Positions 17,731 through 25,547 of a stretch of DNA of 44,043 bases are shown one piece after another. Numbering within the stretch: the stretch's first letter is position 1; each line of letters begins with the position of its first letter. Under the pieces are notes generated by a model, which saw only the letters and a list, made by a program, of their open reading frames with translations, was not told the origin of the DNA and did not search any database. Origin of the DNA: Marinibacterium sp. (GTDB lineage Bacteria; Pseudomonadota; Alphaproteobacteria; Rhodobacterales; Rhodobacteraceae); the NCBI GenBank assembly GCA_017643305.1, contig JAEPNQ010000025.1:1-44043 (forward strand), written 5' to 3'. Made by a program: the position numbers and the translations under genes.

Positions 17731-17759
17731 TTGACGGCCCGCAGATTCCCCCCTAATGA
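17731..17759 (+). promoter_or_regulatory. Candidate sigma70 promoter of rpmB
   Basis: TTGACG (17731-17736) and TAATGA (17754-17759) are separated by exactly 17 bases. The -35 is near consensus and the -10 only fair. It lies 90 bases upstream of the rpmB start and points at it. Confidence 0.4.
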
Positions 17760-17774
17760 CGCGCCATAGATTTC

Positions 17775-17804
17775 AGGGCGCTGTCTGACGCGGCGCCCCT
17801 TTTG
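17775..17804 (+). promoter_or_regulatory. Terminator-like hairpin in the rpmB leader
   Basis: AGGGCGC (17775-17781) pairs with GCGCCCCT (17793-17800, one bulged C) and is followed by TTTT. It sits between the candidate promoter and the rpmB start. It could be an attenuator in a ribosomal-protein leader, or the true promoter may lie downstream of it. Confidence 0.35.
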
Positions 17805-17848
17805 TATTAGCGGGGCCGATCCCGCCCGATGAACACGAGGATGATCCC

Positions 17849-18136
17849 ATGTCGCGCCGCTGCGAACTGACCGGAAAAGGCCCGATGACTGGCAACAATG
17901 TCAGCCACGCCAACAACAAGACCAAGCGCCGGTTCCTCCCGAACCTGAACGACGTCACGCTGCAATCCGAAACGCTGGGTCGCGGCGTCAAGCTGCGCAT
18001 CTCCGCAGCCGCGCTGCGCAGCGTTGACCACCGCGGTGGCCTGGATGCGTTCCTTGCGAAAGCAAAGGACGAGGAACTGTCCGCCAACGCACTGAAGGTC
18101 AAGAAAGCGATTGCAAAGGCTCAGGCCTCCGCCTGA
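17849..18136 (+). CDS. rpmB: 50S ribosomal protein L28
   Basis: A 95-residue ribosomal protein L28, slightly longer than the enterobacterial form as usual in alphaproteobacteria. Recognisable segments are the start [21 protein letters not shown], the basic TKRRFLPNL and the central [24 protein letters not shown]. It is monocistronic: a candidate promoter and leader hairpin lie upstream and a strong intrinsic terminator begins 24 bases after the stop. Confidence 0.97.
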   Translation: MSRRCELTGKGPMTGNNVSHANNKTKRRFLPNLNDVTLQSETLGRGVKLRISAAALRSVDHRGGLDAFLAKAKDEELSANALKVKKAIAKAQASA

Positions 18137-18159
18137 TTTCTTGTTTTAATCTGCGACGA

Positions 18160-18184
18160 AGCCCCGCAATCTGCGGGGCTTTTT
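18160..18184 (+). terminator. Intrinsic terminator of rpmB
   Basis: A nine-pair perfect stem (AGCCCCGCA, 18160-18168, with TGCGGGGCT, 18172-18180) around a three-base loop, followed by TTTT. This is the clearest intrinsic terminator in the window. Confidence 0.9.
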
Positions 18185-18212
18185 GCACTTGTGGCGCCTG
18201 TTTGACACGCCC

Positions 18213-18575
18213 ATGTTCGAAATTATGACTGCACCGCTGCGATCCTACCTGGCTATTGTCCTCTGTCTCCTGCTGGTGATGGCAACTCAGGCCATGGCCG
18301 TGACACGCGGCGCCGCGAATGCCTTTGGCGTGGTTGAGCTGTGTTCGGGCGACGAGGTGGTCACAATCTATGTAGACGACACCGGCGAACCGATCGCAGC
18401 ATCGCATATTTGTCCCGAATGCCTGCCGCTCTCGCTGGCCGGTCTTCTGCCGGGAGAGGTTACTGTGGCCGCGCCCCTGCGCCTGCGCCATGGCAGCCCG
18501 GTGCAGGCAAACGCGATCCGCACCCTGCATCTGCGCCTGACCCAACAGGCCCGCGCCCCTCCGGTTTCTGTCTGA
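18213..18575 (+). CDS. Small exported protein upstream of the copper chaperone, DUF2946-like
   Basis: About 120 residues with a hydrophobic N-terminal signal (SYLAIVLCLLLVMATQAMA) and an extracytoplasmic part with ELCSG and a CPECLPL cysteine pair. The arrangement resembles short DUF2946-type proteins that sit beside copper genes, but the match is by pattern only. The start may be the ATG at 18213 or 18225. It ends 42 bases before the PCu(A)C gene, with which it is probably co-transcribed, so a role in copper handling is inferred. Confidence 0.65.
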   Translation: MFEIMTAPLRSYLAIVLCLLLVMATQAMAVTRGAANAFGVVELCSGDEVVTIYVDDTGEPIAASHICPECLPLSLAGLLPGEVTVAAPLRLRHGSPVQANAIRTLHLRLTQQARAPPVSV

Positions 18576-18617
18576 TTCTCTGAAGTCAGACAGACAATTC
18601 AAACCGGAGCTCTTCAA

Positions 18618-19070
18618 ATGAAACGTACTCTTCTTTCCGCTGCGCTGGCCGCGGCCTGTTTTGCAATGCCGGCGCTGGCCGACGGCATTAAGGTGCATGA
18701 CGCCTACGCGCGTTCATCCGGCAAATCCGCCAAATCTGGCGCAGCCTTTTTGATACTGGAAAATGCCTCCACCACCGATGACCGGCTGATCGACGCCCGC
18801 AGCGATGCCGCTAAACGGGTCGAACTGCACACCCACAAGGAAAACGCTGATGGCGTGATGCAGATGATCCACGTGGAAGAAGGCTTTGTCCTGCCCGCCG
18901 GTGGATCACACGCGCTGAAACGTGGCGGCGATCATGTTATGATGATGGGCCTGACCGAGCCGCTGGCACAGGGCGGCACCGTCACGTTGACGCTGGTGTT
19001 CGAACAGGCGGGCGAGATGACTATTGAGGTCCCCGTCGACAATAAACGCAAGGGTGGCCACGGCCATTGA
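18618..19070 (+). CDS. Periplasmic copper chaperone PCu(A)C
   Basis: A 150-residue exported protein with a signal peptide (cleavage after PALA, residue 21) and the PCu(A)C beta-sandwich. Likely Cu(I) ligands are His73, Met83, His106 and Met108, close to the family's H...M...H-x-M spacing. Further Met and His residues lie around MQM (81-83), DHVMMM and the His-containing C-terminus GGHGH. PCu(A)C delivers copper to cytochrome c oxidase assembly. The ribosome binding site region is GGAGCTC before the ATG. The upstream small exported gene probably shares its transcript. Confidence 0.92.
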   Translation: MKRTLLSAALAAACFAMPALADGIKVHDAYARSSGKSAKSGAAFLILENASTTDDRLIDARSDAAKRVELHTHKENADGVMQMIHVEEGFVLPAGGSHALKRGGDHVMMMGLTEPLAQGGTVTLTLVFEQAGEMTIEVPVDNKRKGGHGH

Positions 19071-19076
19071 ACCGGC

Positions 19077-19775
19077 TCAGGGTGCGTGGGCCAACATTTC
19101 GCGCACCCAGACGGGCACCGTTTTGGTCGCCTTGCCGATCCGATGTTCAGTAAACACCGGCGAAGTTTCCGACGGGTCCAGGTTCATTTCCAGTCGGGGT
19201 ATGCCGCGCGCCGCTGCTTCCTGAACAAACCCCGCCGCGGGATAAACCTGGCCTGATGTGCCGATCGCCACGAACAGGTCGGCTTCGTCCAGATGCTGCA
19301 GGATCCTATCCATGTGATATGGGATCTCCCCGAACCACACGACATCCGGCCGCCCGCCGGGGCCATTGCAGGAAGGGCAGGGCTCATTCACAGCCATCTC
19401 CGCTGGGGCGGGCCAGCGATGCCCGCAGAAGGCGCAAAGCGCCTGCGCCAGTTCCCCGTGCATATGGATGACATCCAGCGCGCCGCCGGCTTCGTGCAGG
19501 CCATCGACGTTCTGGGTGACAATTACCACTTCCCCATGCCAATCCGCCTGCAACCGCGCCAACGCAAAATGCGCCGCGTTGGGCTGTGCCTCTGCCGCGC
19601 CCTTGCGGCGGTCGTTGTAAAATGTCTGCACCAGCGCGGGATCGCGGGCAAAGCCTTCGGGCATGGCCACATCCTCCAGCGGATACTTGGTCCACAGCCC
19701 GTCCTCGTCGTGAAACGTGCCCAGCCCGCTTTCTGCTGAAATCCCTGCACCTGTCAGAATGACGATCTTGTCCAT
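19077..19775 (-). CDS. cobB: NAD-dependent protein deacylase, sirtuin (CobB type)
   Basis: A 232-residue class III sirtuin that removes acyl groups from protein lysines using NAD. GAGISAESG is at 9-17, TQNVDGLH at 87-94, catalytic His106 in HMHGE, and zinc cysteines at 114, 117, 133 and 136. Tyr53 and Arg56 in FYNDRR match the pair that reads succinyl and malonyl groups in CobB/SIRT5-type enzymes. The usual TFR after GAGISAESG is TFH here (His22), an unusual change near the NAD site. The start at 19775 lies 5 bases after the LysR stop, so the two are an operon. Confidence 0.93.
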   Translation of the reverse strand: MDKIVILTGAGISAESGLGTFHDEDGLWTKYPLEDVAMPEGFARDPALVQTFYNDRRKGAAEAQPNAAHFALARLQADWHGEVVIVTQNVDGLHEAGGALDVIHMHGELAQALCAFCGHRWPAPAEMAVNEPCPSCNGPGGRPDVVWFGEIPYHMDRILQHLDEADLFVAIGTSGQVYPAAGFVQEAAARGIPRLEMNLDPSETSPVFTEHRIGKATKTVPVWVREMLAHAP

Positions 19776-19780
19776 CCGCT

Positions 19781-20743
19781 TTACCCTTCCAGCACCCGCA
19801 ACTGGCCGGCAAGCCACGGCAACCGCCCCACCGCCGCATCGATCATGTGGGATTGCACCAATCGCCGCATTGTGGCTGCCACATCGCGCGGCACCCGATC
19901 AGCCCAGTCTGCCCCTGCAAAAAGAGAAATGGTGCGCGACACTTCGGGGCCGGGCAGCGGGTAGGCTTCGATCTGGTCATGGAACCGCGCCGCCCGCATA
20001 TAGCCCAGTGGCGTCGTTATGGCCCAGCCAATCCGTCGCCCTACCATCGCCATCAACGCGAGATGGCTGCCAATCTCGAACCGTTGCTCCAGCTTCAGTT
20101 GCTGTCTGGTCAGATAGGCTTCTATCTGCTGACTGATCAGCTGTTCACGGGCATAGCGTAGGAACGGCAGTTCCTCCAGTGCCTCGAACTGAACCGGGCT
20201 ATCCGCGACCATGCCGCGTGGCACCACCAACATGAATGGATCGCGAACCAGCGGATATTCCACGATCCCGTTCAGTACTTCACCCGAGGACGCCGCGATG
20301 GCGATATGCAACATCCGTTTCTGCAGCGCCTCGCCAATCTCTAGGCTTGGTGCGGTGATCATCTTGAACCGGCATCCTGTCAGGCTGTCGGCCAGAATGG
20401 TCACCAGCCGCGGCGTCAGGTCATTGTCGAAATCGTCAATCAACCCGACAGACAGAGTGCTCAGATGGCTCAGGTCCATCACTGTCAACTCGCTCTGCGC
20501 CAGTCTCAGTTCGCTTAGCACCGCTTCCGTACGCGCCAAAAATCCCCGGCCGGCGGAGGTTAGCCGCATGGGCCGCCGTCCGTGATCGACAAGGTCGGTC
20601 CCCAGCGCTGCTTCGAGGTTGCGCAATTGCTGACTGACCGCAGGCTGGCTCAGACCTGTGGCTTCGGCCGCCTGTGCAACCGACCCTGACGCGGCCAGCG
20701 CCTCGAACACTTCCAGACCACGGAGCGTGATGCCTTTCAACAT
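19781..20743 (-). CDS. LysR family transcriptional regulator
   Basis: A 320-residue LysR-type regulator. The N-terminal winged helix-turn-helix is clear (LRGLEVFEALAASGSVAQAAE, then LSQPAVSQQLRNLEAALGTDL), followed by the linker helix and the periplasmic-binding-like effector domain. The ATG at 20743 has GAGG seven bases upstream. An earlier ATG eight codons up is rejected because it would cover the palindrome. The gene is directly followed by cobB, suggesting control of, or co-expression with, the deacylase. A LysR-type box with perfect symmetry lies just upstream, consistent with autoregulation. The effector is unknown. Confidence 0.9.
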   Translation of the reverse strand: MLKGITLRGLEVFEALAASGSVAQAAEATGLSQPAVSQQLRNLEAALGTDLVDHGRRPMRLTSAGRGFLARTEAVLSELRLAQSELTVMDLSHLSTLSVGLIDDFDNDLTPRLVTILADSLTGCRFKMITAPSLEIGEALQKRMLHIAIAASSGEVLNGIVEYPLVRDPFMLVVPRGMVADSPVQFEALEELPFLRYAREQLISQQIEAYLTRQQLKLEQRFEIGSHLALMAMVGRRIGWAITTPLGYMRAARFHDQIEAYPLPGPEVSRTISLFAGADWADRVPRDVAATMRRLVQSHMIDAAVGRLPWLAGQLRVLEG

Positions 20744-20759
20744 GGGTGAGCCTCGGGAT

Positions 20760-20780
20760 AGTTTCACCTTTTGTGAAACT
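20760..20780 (-). promoter_or_regulatory. LysR-type operator palindrome
   Basis: AGTTTCAC-CTTTT-GTGAAACT is a perfect eight-base inverted repeat. Its core TTCAC-N5-GTGAA fits the T-N11-A rule for LysR-type binding sites. It lies 17-37 bases before the start of the LysR gene. Confidence 0.6.
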
Positions 20781-20875
20781 CGGCGCCAGGCAGGTCAAGC
20801 CGAACGGCGCTCAATTCCGGTGCAGGAGCCTGAATTCAGCCTTGTTTTCCGTTGTTTTCCGGCAAGTCACCCAGC

Positions 20876-21181
20876 TTAGCCGCAGGATTTGGCCGCGCGC
20901 TGGCTGAAGGTCTTGTAGTTTTTCCAAAGCTTTTCGTCGCTCCGGCGGCTTGATTGCCGCACCACCTGGGCCTCATGCGGGTCACTGAAAAACTTGGCGG
21001 CCCGTTTGCGTTCCAGCCGGGACATGCTGTCCTTGGCGACCTTGTCGATGCACCTGCATAATTTGCGGCTCGCCGCTGGACGGTTGGCTTTAAGGCAGGC
21101 ATTCTCGATGAATCCCGCTTCAACCGGCGCGCCGTTCATTACGGCCAAAAACCCAATTGCGCAAACCAGACCGCGCACCAT
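20876..21181 (-). CDS. Small exported cysteine-containing protein
   Basis: A 101-residue protein with a signal peptide (MVRGLVCAIGFLAVMNGAPVEA) and a basic, helical mature part holding four cysteines (29, 42, 44 and 100) that could form two disulfides. No domain recognised. The start at 21181 follows a GGAGCAAGG ribosome binding site. It overlaps the tail of the Hint gene by 62 bases on the same strand. Similar small CxC-containing exported proteins occur in Rhodobacteraceae without known function. Confidence 0.7.
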   Translation of the reverse strand: MVRGLVCAIGFLAVMNGAPVEAGFIENACLKANRPAASRKLCRCIDKVAKDSMSRLERKRAAKFFSDPHEAQVVRQSSRRSDEKLWKNYKTFSQRAAKSCG

Positions 21182-22280
21182 GGCCTTGCTCCTTCGATGA
21201 TCCGGGTGCGATTTGCCCCCCGAACTCAGTATCGCGCGCACTATGCCGCAACCCATCGAGCCGTTCAACACCACCTGCCTGCGCAACCAGCATCGCGGCC
21301 TCCTGCCGGGCCAGACATCGGCGAGCAGTTACCGAATGGCTGGCTTCTAGGTCTGCCAGTTCCGGGAAAAATCGTACCATGTCCGCAAAAACACCCGGCT
21401 CCGCGCGGTTCACATGCAGGCTTTCGCTGGCCACGCCATCCGTAAAGATCACCTCGTGCCGGTCCAACAATAGGTGGAAATACTCCACCGTTACACGGCT
21501 CAGCACCCGCACTGCGTTGCCATCGGCCAGATGTAACGCCGGGACCAGCACCTGACTTTCGCCAAAATGCAACTCCGTCGCCGGACTGCTCACCAGGATC
21601 CTGTGCTTTGGTGACACGATCAAATCCCGCTCGGCCCCGAAATGCCCGGCAGCAATTTGCACCGGCGCAAACCGCCCGACCCCCAGCACATGCCGCCCGC
21701 CAGCCCAGCGCAGCGGTTGCAGACCATGATCGGCGGTCTGGATCAGATCGCCAATCCGCAATGTTTCGATCGGGCAGGGGCCGCGTGCAGTTTCGATAAG
21801 TGTGCCGCGGGCGAAACACATGGGCTTTGCATAGGCTGTCGCGGCAAAGGTCGGCCCTTTGCTGGCCGACGCTATCATCAGCTCCACGCCCACCGGGGGA
21901 AACCCGCCCGGCCCTTCGACAAAGGCCAGCCCCTCGAGCGTGCCATAAGACGCTGTGGACTTATTCACGTTGAACGCCACTGCGATCCACGACTCCGTGC
22001 CATCGGTTAGGACGATAGAATATTCCGGCTTCACTTTAGTGTTGCCGCTATAGGTGACCCCGTCAAAGCTTTGGTTCCCGTCCAGCTGCTGGCTGCCATC
22101 ATTGTTCTGGAAATTCGGGTTGTCGTCATTGATCCGCATGTCTTCCCAGGCGCTGGACTTAAACGTGATGGACGCCCCTTCCAAATGGGATCCATCGCCT
22201 TGCGTGACGCCATCCAGCCGCCTGCCATTAGACACAGCGATCTGGGACTCGCCCAACGCGAAAATCGAATAGTCTGCCAT
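21120..22280 (-). CDS. Hint domain-containing protein
   Basis: A 386-residue protein with an N-terminal beta-rich region (1-150) of unknown role and a C-terminal Hint (hedgehog/intein) domain. The Hint domain begins with Cys155 in CFARGTLIETARGP, continues IETLRIGDLIQTADHGLQPLRW, and has the VSPKHRILV strand that supplies the self-processing histidine. Such proteins are abundant in roseobacters and usually found next to secreted or calcium-binding proteins. Hint domains can cleave themselves, and whether this one does is untested. The last 50 or so residues (after about QAGGVERLDG) do not look conserved and overlap the next gene, so the true C-terminus may be shorter. Confidence 0.85.
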   Translation of the reverse strand: MADYSIFALGESQIAVSNGRRLDGVTQGDGSHLEGASITFKSSAWEDMRINDDNPNFQNNDGSQQLDGNQSFDGVTYSGNTKVKPEYSIVLTDGTESWIAVAFNVNKSTASYGTLEGLAFVEGPGGFPPVGVELMIASASKGPTFAATAYAKPMCFARGTLIETARGPCPIETLRIGDLIQTADHGLQPLRWAGGRHVLGVGRFAPVQIAAGHFGAERDLIVSPKHRILVSSPATELHFGESQVLVPALHLADGNAVRVLSRVTVEYFHLLLDRHEVIFTDGVASESLHVNRAEPGVFADMVRFFPELADLEASHSVTARRCLARQEAAMLVAQAGGVERLDGLRHSARDTEFGGQIAPGSSKEQGHGARSGLRNWVFGRNERRAG

Positions 22281-22355
22281 AACCTCTGCACTCGTAACAA
22301 TTCAACCACGCCCAGGTGTGGCGAGCCTGAGCGATTGTTTACTACTTGGAACCAT

Positions 22356-22380
22356 ATTGTGTCCGTATTCGGGACACGAT
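22356..22380. promoter_or_regulatory. Operator-like inverted repeat upstream of the Hint gene and lepA
   Basis: ATTGTGTCC and GGACACGAT form nine-base arms with one mismatch around the seven-base centre GTATTCG. The site is 76 bases upstream of the Hint gene start and about 210 bases before lepA. It is probably a protein-binding site, with the binder unknown. Confidence 0.35.
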
Positions 22381-22589
22381 TGTGGCCTCTATATGGCAAA
22401 CCCCCTGCAGGCTGGTGAAATCTCGAATGATGATGCGTTCGCCACTAAGCCCGCAATCGTACCGGCCGCGTCTCGCACATATGTAAAGCGGGTGGCGTTT
22501 GGCACCCGTTCCACCTGCGCAAAACTGCCGCTCCGCGGAAATGGACGCGCCCCATTGACCAGGTGCGAAAACCCTTCCATATCCCCAAC

Positions 22590-24389
22590 ATGACCGAGCT
22601 TGCCCATATTCGCAATTTCTCCATCGTCGCTCATATCGACCACGGGAAATCTACGCTTGCCGACCGCCTGATTCAGGAGACGAACACCGTCGCCGACCGG
22701 GACATGAAGGAACAGCTGCTGGACAGCATGGACATCGAACGCGAACGTGGCATCACCATCAAGGCGAACACTGTTCGCATCGATTACACCGCCGAAGATG
22801 GTCAGGAATACGTCCTGAACCTGATAGACACCCCCGGTCATGTGGACTTTGCCTATGAGGTGTCGCGGAGCATGCGCGCTGTCGAAGGCTCCCTTCTGGT
22901 CGTGGATTCGACCCAAGGGGTGGAAGCGCAGACGCTCGCCAATGTTTACCAGGCCATCGACGCAGATCACGAAATTGTCCCGGTGCTTAACAAGATCGAC
23001 CTGCCTGCTTCCGACTGTGATCGCGTGGCCGAACAGGTCGAAGACGTGATTGGCATCGACGCCAGCGGCGCAATCCAGGTGTCGGCCAAAACCGGGGTTG
23101 GCATCCGCGAAGTGCTGGAGGCCGTCGTCGCCGAACTTCCTGCGCCCGAGGGCGACCGCGATGCGCCGCTCAAGGCCATGCTGGTGGATAGCTGGTATGA
23201 CGCCTATCTCGGAGTCATTGTACTGATCCGCGTCATGGATGGCGTGCTGAAGAAAGGCGAACGCGTCCGTTTCCTCTCCAATAACACCGTGCACCATGTG
23301 GATCGTATCGGCGTGTTCCGGCCTGAAATGACCACGATTGATGAGCTTGGCCCTGGCGAGATCGGGTTCCTGACCGCGTCCATCAAACAGGTGCGCGACA
23401 CCCGCGTGGGCGACACCATCACGCATGAGAAAAAGGGTACCGACCAGCCGCTGCCGGGTTTCAAACCCTCCGTGCCGGTGGTTTTCTGTGGCCTGTTTCC
23501 AGTGGACAGCGCCGAATTCGAAGACCTGCGCGACGCGATCGAAAAACTGGCGCTGAACGACGCCTCCTTTTCCTTTGAAATGGAGACGTCTGCTGCGCTG
23601 GGCTTCGGCTTCCGCTGTGGGTTCCTCGGCCTCCTGCATCTCGAGGTCATCCGCGACCGCATCGAACGTGAGTTCGACATCGAACTGATCACCACCGCGC
23701 CTAGCGTGGTTTACCACATCTACATGCGCGATGGGTCCATGCAGGAACTGCACAACCCCGCCGACATGCCCGACCTGACCCATGTTGACCACGTGGAAGA
23801 ACCCCGCATCAAGGCTACCATCCTGGTGCCAGACGAATATCTGGGCGATGTCCTGAAATTGTGCCAGGACCGCCGCGGTATTCAGGAAGACCTTACCTAT
23901 GCCGGCAGCCGCGCGATGGTGGTCTATGACCTGCCGCTGAACGAAGTGGTCTTTGATTTTTACGATAGGCTGAAATCGGTAACCAAGGGCTACGCGAGCT
24001 TCGATTATCAGCTTACCGGCTACCGCACGGACAGCCTCGTTAAAATGCAGGTGCTGGTGAACGAAGAACCAGTCGACGCGCTTTCCATGATGGTCCATCG
24101 CGACCGTGCAGAAATGCGCGGTCGGGCCATGTGTGAAAAGCTCAAGGACCTGATCCCGCGCCACATGTTCAAAATCCCGATCCAGGCGGCGATCGGCGGC
24201 AAGGTCATCGCCCGTGAAACACTCTCCGCCCTGCGCAAAGACGTGACCGCCAAATGCTATGGTGGCGATGCGACCCGCAAACGCAAGCTCTTGGACAAGC
24301 AGAGAGCGGGTAAGAAAAAGATGCGCCAGTTTGGGAAAGTAGACATCCCGCAGGAGGCGTTTATTTCTGCGCTGAAAATGGACGGCTAA
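22590..24389 (+). CDS. lepA: Translation elongation factor 4 (LepA)
   Basis: A 599-residue ribosome-dependent GTPase that acts on stalled or mispositioned ribosomes. G1 AHIDHGKS is at 14-21, then RGITIKA (switch I), DTPGHVD (G3) and NKIDLP (G4). The LepA-specific C-terminal domain ends [19 protein letters not shown]. The start is the ATG at 22590 giving [19 protein letters not shown]. An upstream in-frame GTG at 22563 is not conserved in character. Normal length. A stem-loop overlapping the stop codon may terminate transcription. Confidence 0.97.
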   Translation: MTELAHIRNFSIVAHIDHGKSTLADRLIQETNTVADRDMKEQLLDSMDIERERGITIKANTVRIDYTAEDGQEYVLNLIDTPGHVDFAYEVSRSMRAVEGSLLVVDSTQGVEAQTLANVYQAIDADHEIVPVLNKIDLPASDCDRVAEQVEDVIGIDASGAIQVSAKTGVGIREVLEAVVAELPAPEGDRDAPLKAMLVDSWYDAYLGVIVLIRVMDGVLKKGERVRFLSNNTVHHVDRIGVFRPEMTTIDELGPGEIGFLTASIKQVRDTRVGDTITHEKKGTDQPLPGFKPSVPVVFCGLFPVDSAEFEDLRDAIEKLALNDASFSFEMETSAALGFGFRCGFLGLLHLEVIRDRIEREFDIELITTAPSVVYHIYMRDGSMQELHNPADMPDLTHVDHVEEPRIKATILVPDEYLGDVLKLCQDRRGIQEDLTYAGSRAMVVYDLPLNEVVFDFYDRLKSVTKGYASFDYQLTGYRTDSLVKMQVLVNEEPVDALSMMVHRDRAEMRGRAMCEKLKDLIPRHMFKIPIQAAIGGKVIARETLSALRKDVTAKCYGGDATRKRKLLDKQRAGKKKMRQFGKVDIPQEAFISALKMDG

Positions 24390-24403
24390 AAGCTGTCATT
24401 TTA
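24382..24403 (+). terminator. Terminator-like stem overlapping the lepA stop codon
   Basis: GACGGCT (24382-24388) pairs with AGCTGTC (24392-24398, one G-U) around AAA, and the stop TAA is in the stem-loop. ATTTTA follows. A compact terminator is plausible though the T-run is short. Confidence 0.45.
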
Positions 24404-24509
24404 AGATCGATTGTGGGGGCTGGGTTTCCAACATACCGATTCACCCCGGCCAAACGTCAGCCAGCTGCTGCCTGCAATCCATTAACCTTTGGGCTGCGAC
24501 CCGTCTTAA

Positions 24510-24722
24510 ATGCCCAGGGTTTTCCGCCAAGACGGTTTCCGCTTCTTCTTCCACCCCGACGAAGGCGATCCCGGCGAACCAGTCCACATTGACGTCATCA
24601 AGGATGGCGCTGAGGCAAGGTTGTTGCTCGGGCGGCCTGTTAACTCTGTGAGGGGCACTTGCTCTGACGTCCGGAGCCTGCCCAGTTCTGTAAATATTCC
24701 GGGTTGGAAGGGTGTGCGGTGA
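24510..24722 (+). pseudogene. DUF4160-like remnant
   Basis: The first 40 or so residues (MPRVFRQDGFRFFFHPDEGD, then PVHIDVIKDGAEAR) closely resemble the start of DUF4160 proteins, small partners of DUF2442 proteins in toxin-antitoxin-like pairs. After this the sequence loses the expected tryptophan and helical tail and reads to a stop at 70 residues. No DUF2442 partner is visible next to it. No clear ribosome binding site precedes the ATG. It is most likely a decayed, orphaned copy. Confidence 0.45.
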
Positions 24723-24731
24723 GTTTCACCC

Positions 24732-24980
24732 ATGCCGAGGAGCCTTATTGTATTTTTCTTGCGCAATTACTCATCCAATGCGTACATAATAGATCAGATT
24801 TTCGCTCTAATGTTGATTATTCAAATCTTTATAAACGCGACCATTGCTGGGGCCTCAATTAACGCCGCGCTGACGATGGTGTTTGAAACAGCCCAGCCCC
24901 AGGTGATCTCGGGATTGGTCGGGTTCGTGTTATCCGTCCCCGCGTATTGGTCGGTCGCGCGGGCGCGACGCGGGTGTTAG
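24732..24980 (+). CDS. Small membrane protein, hypothetical
   Basis: An 82-residue hydrophobic protein with two predicted membrane segments (roughly residues 20-50 and 58-74) and a positively charged C-terminus (SVARARR). The base composition of the first part is AT-richer than the flanking genes. No family recognised. A GC-rich stem-loop starts 14 bases after its stop, which supports it as a transcribed gene. The start codon is uncertain because no strong ribosome binding site is near the ATG at 24732. Confidence 0.45.
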   Translation: MPRSLIVFFLRNYSSNAYIIDQIFALMLIIQIFINATIAGASINAALTMVFETAQPQVISGLVGFVLSVPAYWSVARARRGC

Positions 24981-24993
24981 GATCCCAAAAAGC

Positions 24994-25020
24994 GACCCGG
25001 CGCGGTGACGCGCCGGGGTC
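24994..25020 (+). terminator. GC-rich stem-loop after the small membrane gene
   Basis: GACCCGGCGCG (24994-25004) pairs with CGCGCCGGGGTC (25009-25020, one extra G) around a GTGA loop. It is followed by TTGGGG rather than a T-run. A second perfect seven-base inverted repeat, GGTGGTC-A-GACCACC, follows at 25025-25039. Confidence 0.5.
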
Positions 25021-25118
25021 TTGGGGTGGTCAGACCACCATAAAACAGGATGCGCCGTGTCTGCGGGACTGGGCCTCAATTTCTTCTTCACTCGTAACAG
25101 TGCTCTGAAACAATGAGC

Positions 25119-25286
25119 TTAAATAAAGAATGCTGCCATGACTAAGAGTGCCACGGTAGCTGTCCCACCGATTAATGGAACCGGTCGTTGCCAACCAGGT
25201 TTGCGATCATAACACCAACCACAATGATCTCCACTTAACCGCATCCGATGGCCGCAAGCGCGGCATCGAAACACTCTTACTGCCAT
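25119..25286 (-). CDS. Small zinc-ribbon/membrane protein (55 residues)
   Basis: A 55-residue protein on the minus strand. The N-terminal half has two cysteine pairs, CRACG (residues 8-12) and CGWCY (22-26), spaced like a zinc ribbon. A PGWQRPVP link leads to one membrane segment (LIGGTATVALLVMAAFFI) that ends the protein. The ATG at 25284-25286 has AAAGGA five bases upstream, a good ribosome binding site. A later in-frame ATG would delete the first cysteine pair. The opposite-strand reading frame here lacks protein character. It is probably an inner-membrane protein with a cytoplasmic metal-binding head. Function unknown. Confidence 0.7.
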   Translation of the reverse strand: MAVRVFRCRACGHRMRLSGDHCGWCYDRKPGWQRPVPLIGGTATVALLVMAAFFI

Positions 25287-25547
25287 TATCCTTTCTCAGG
25301 GTTACCGAACCGGGCACGCCAAATTTCTTACGACTTTCAAAGCCGTTGCAACGTATCGTGCCTTATCCTGTCGTCAATCTGAATTTTTGGTTTTGCACGC
25401 ATAATTTGTAGGCAGTTTGTGGAATTTTCAGCGATTGGATTAACACCACAGTTCCTGTGATTGCAAAATTTTTCGATATCTTCTTTTAAGTTGTTTTTTG
25501 CGCACCAGATTGTCTGTTAAGGTAGTGGAAACATCTAGGGGACGGAT

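Noticed and set aside
22389-24164. A 591-codon open frame opposite lepA
   Set aside because: It is exactly antisense to the conserved lepA, has no ribosome binding site or family motif, and reflects the codon pattern of lepA.
25175-25411. Plus-strand 78-codon frame opposite the small zinc-ribbon gene
   Set aside because: No ribosome binding site and no hydrophobic or domain pattern; the minus-strand frame is much better supported.
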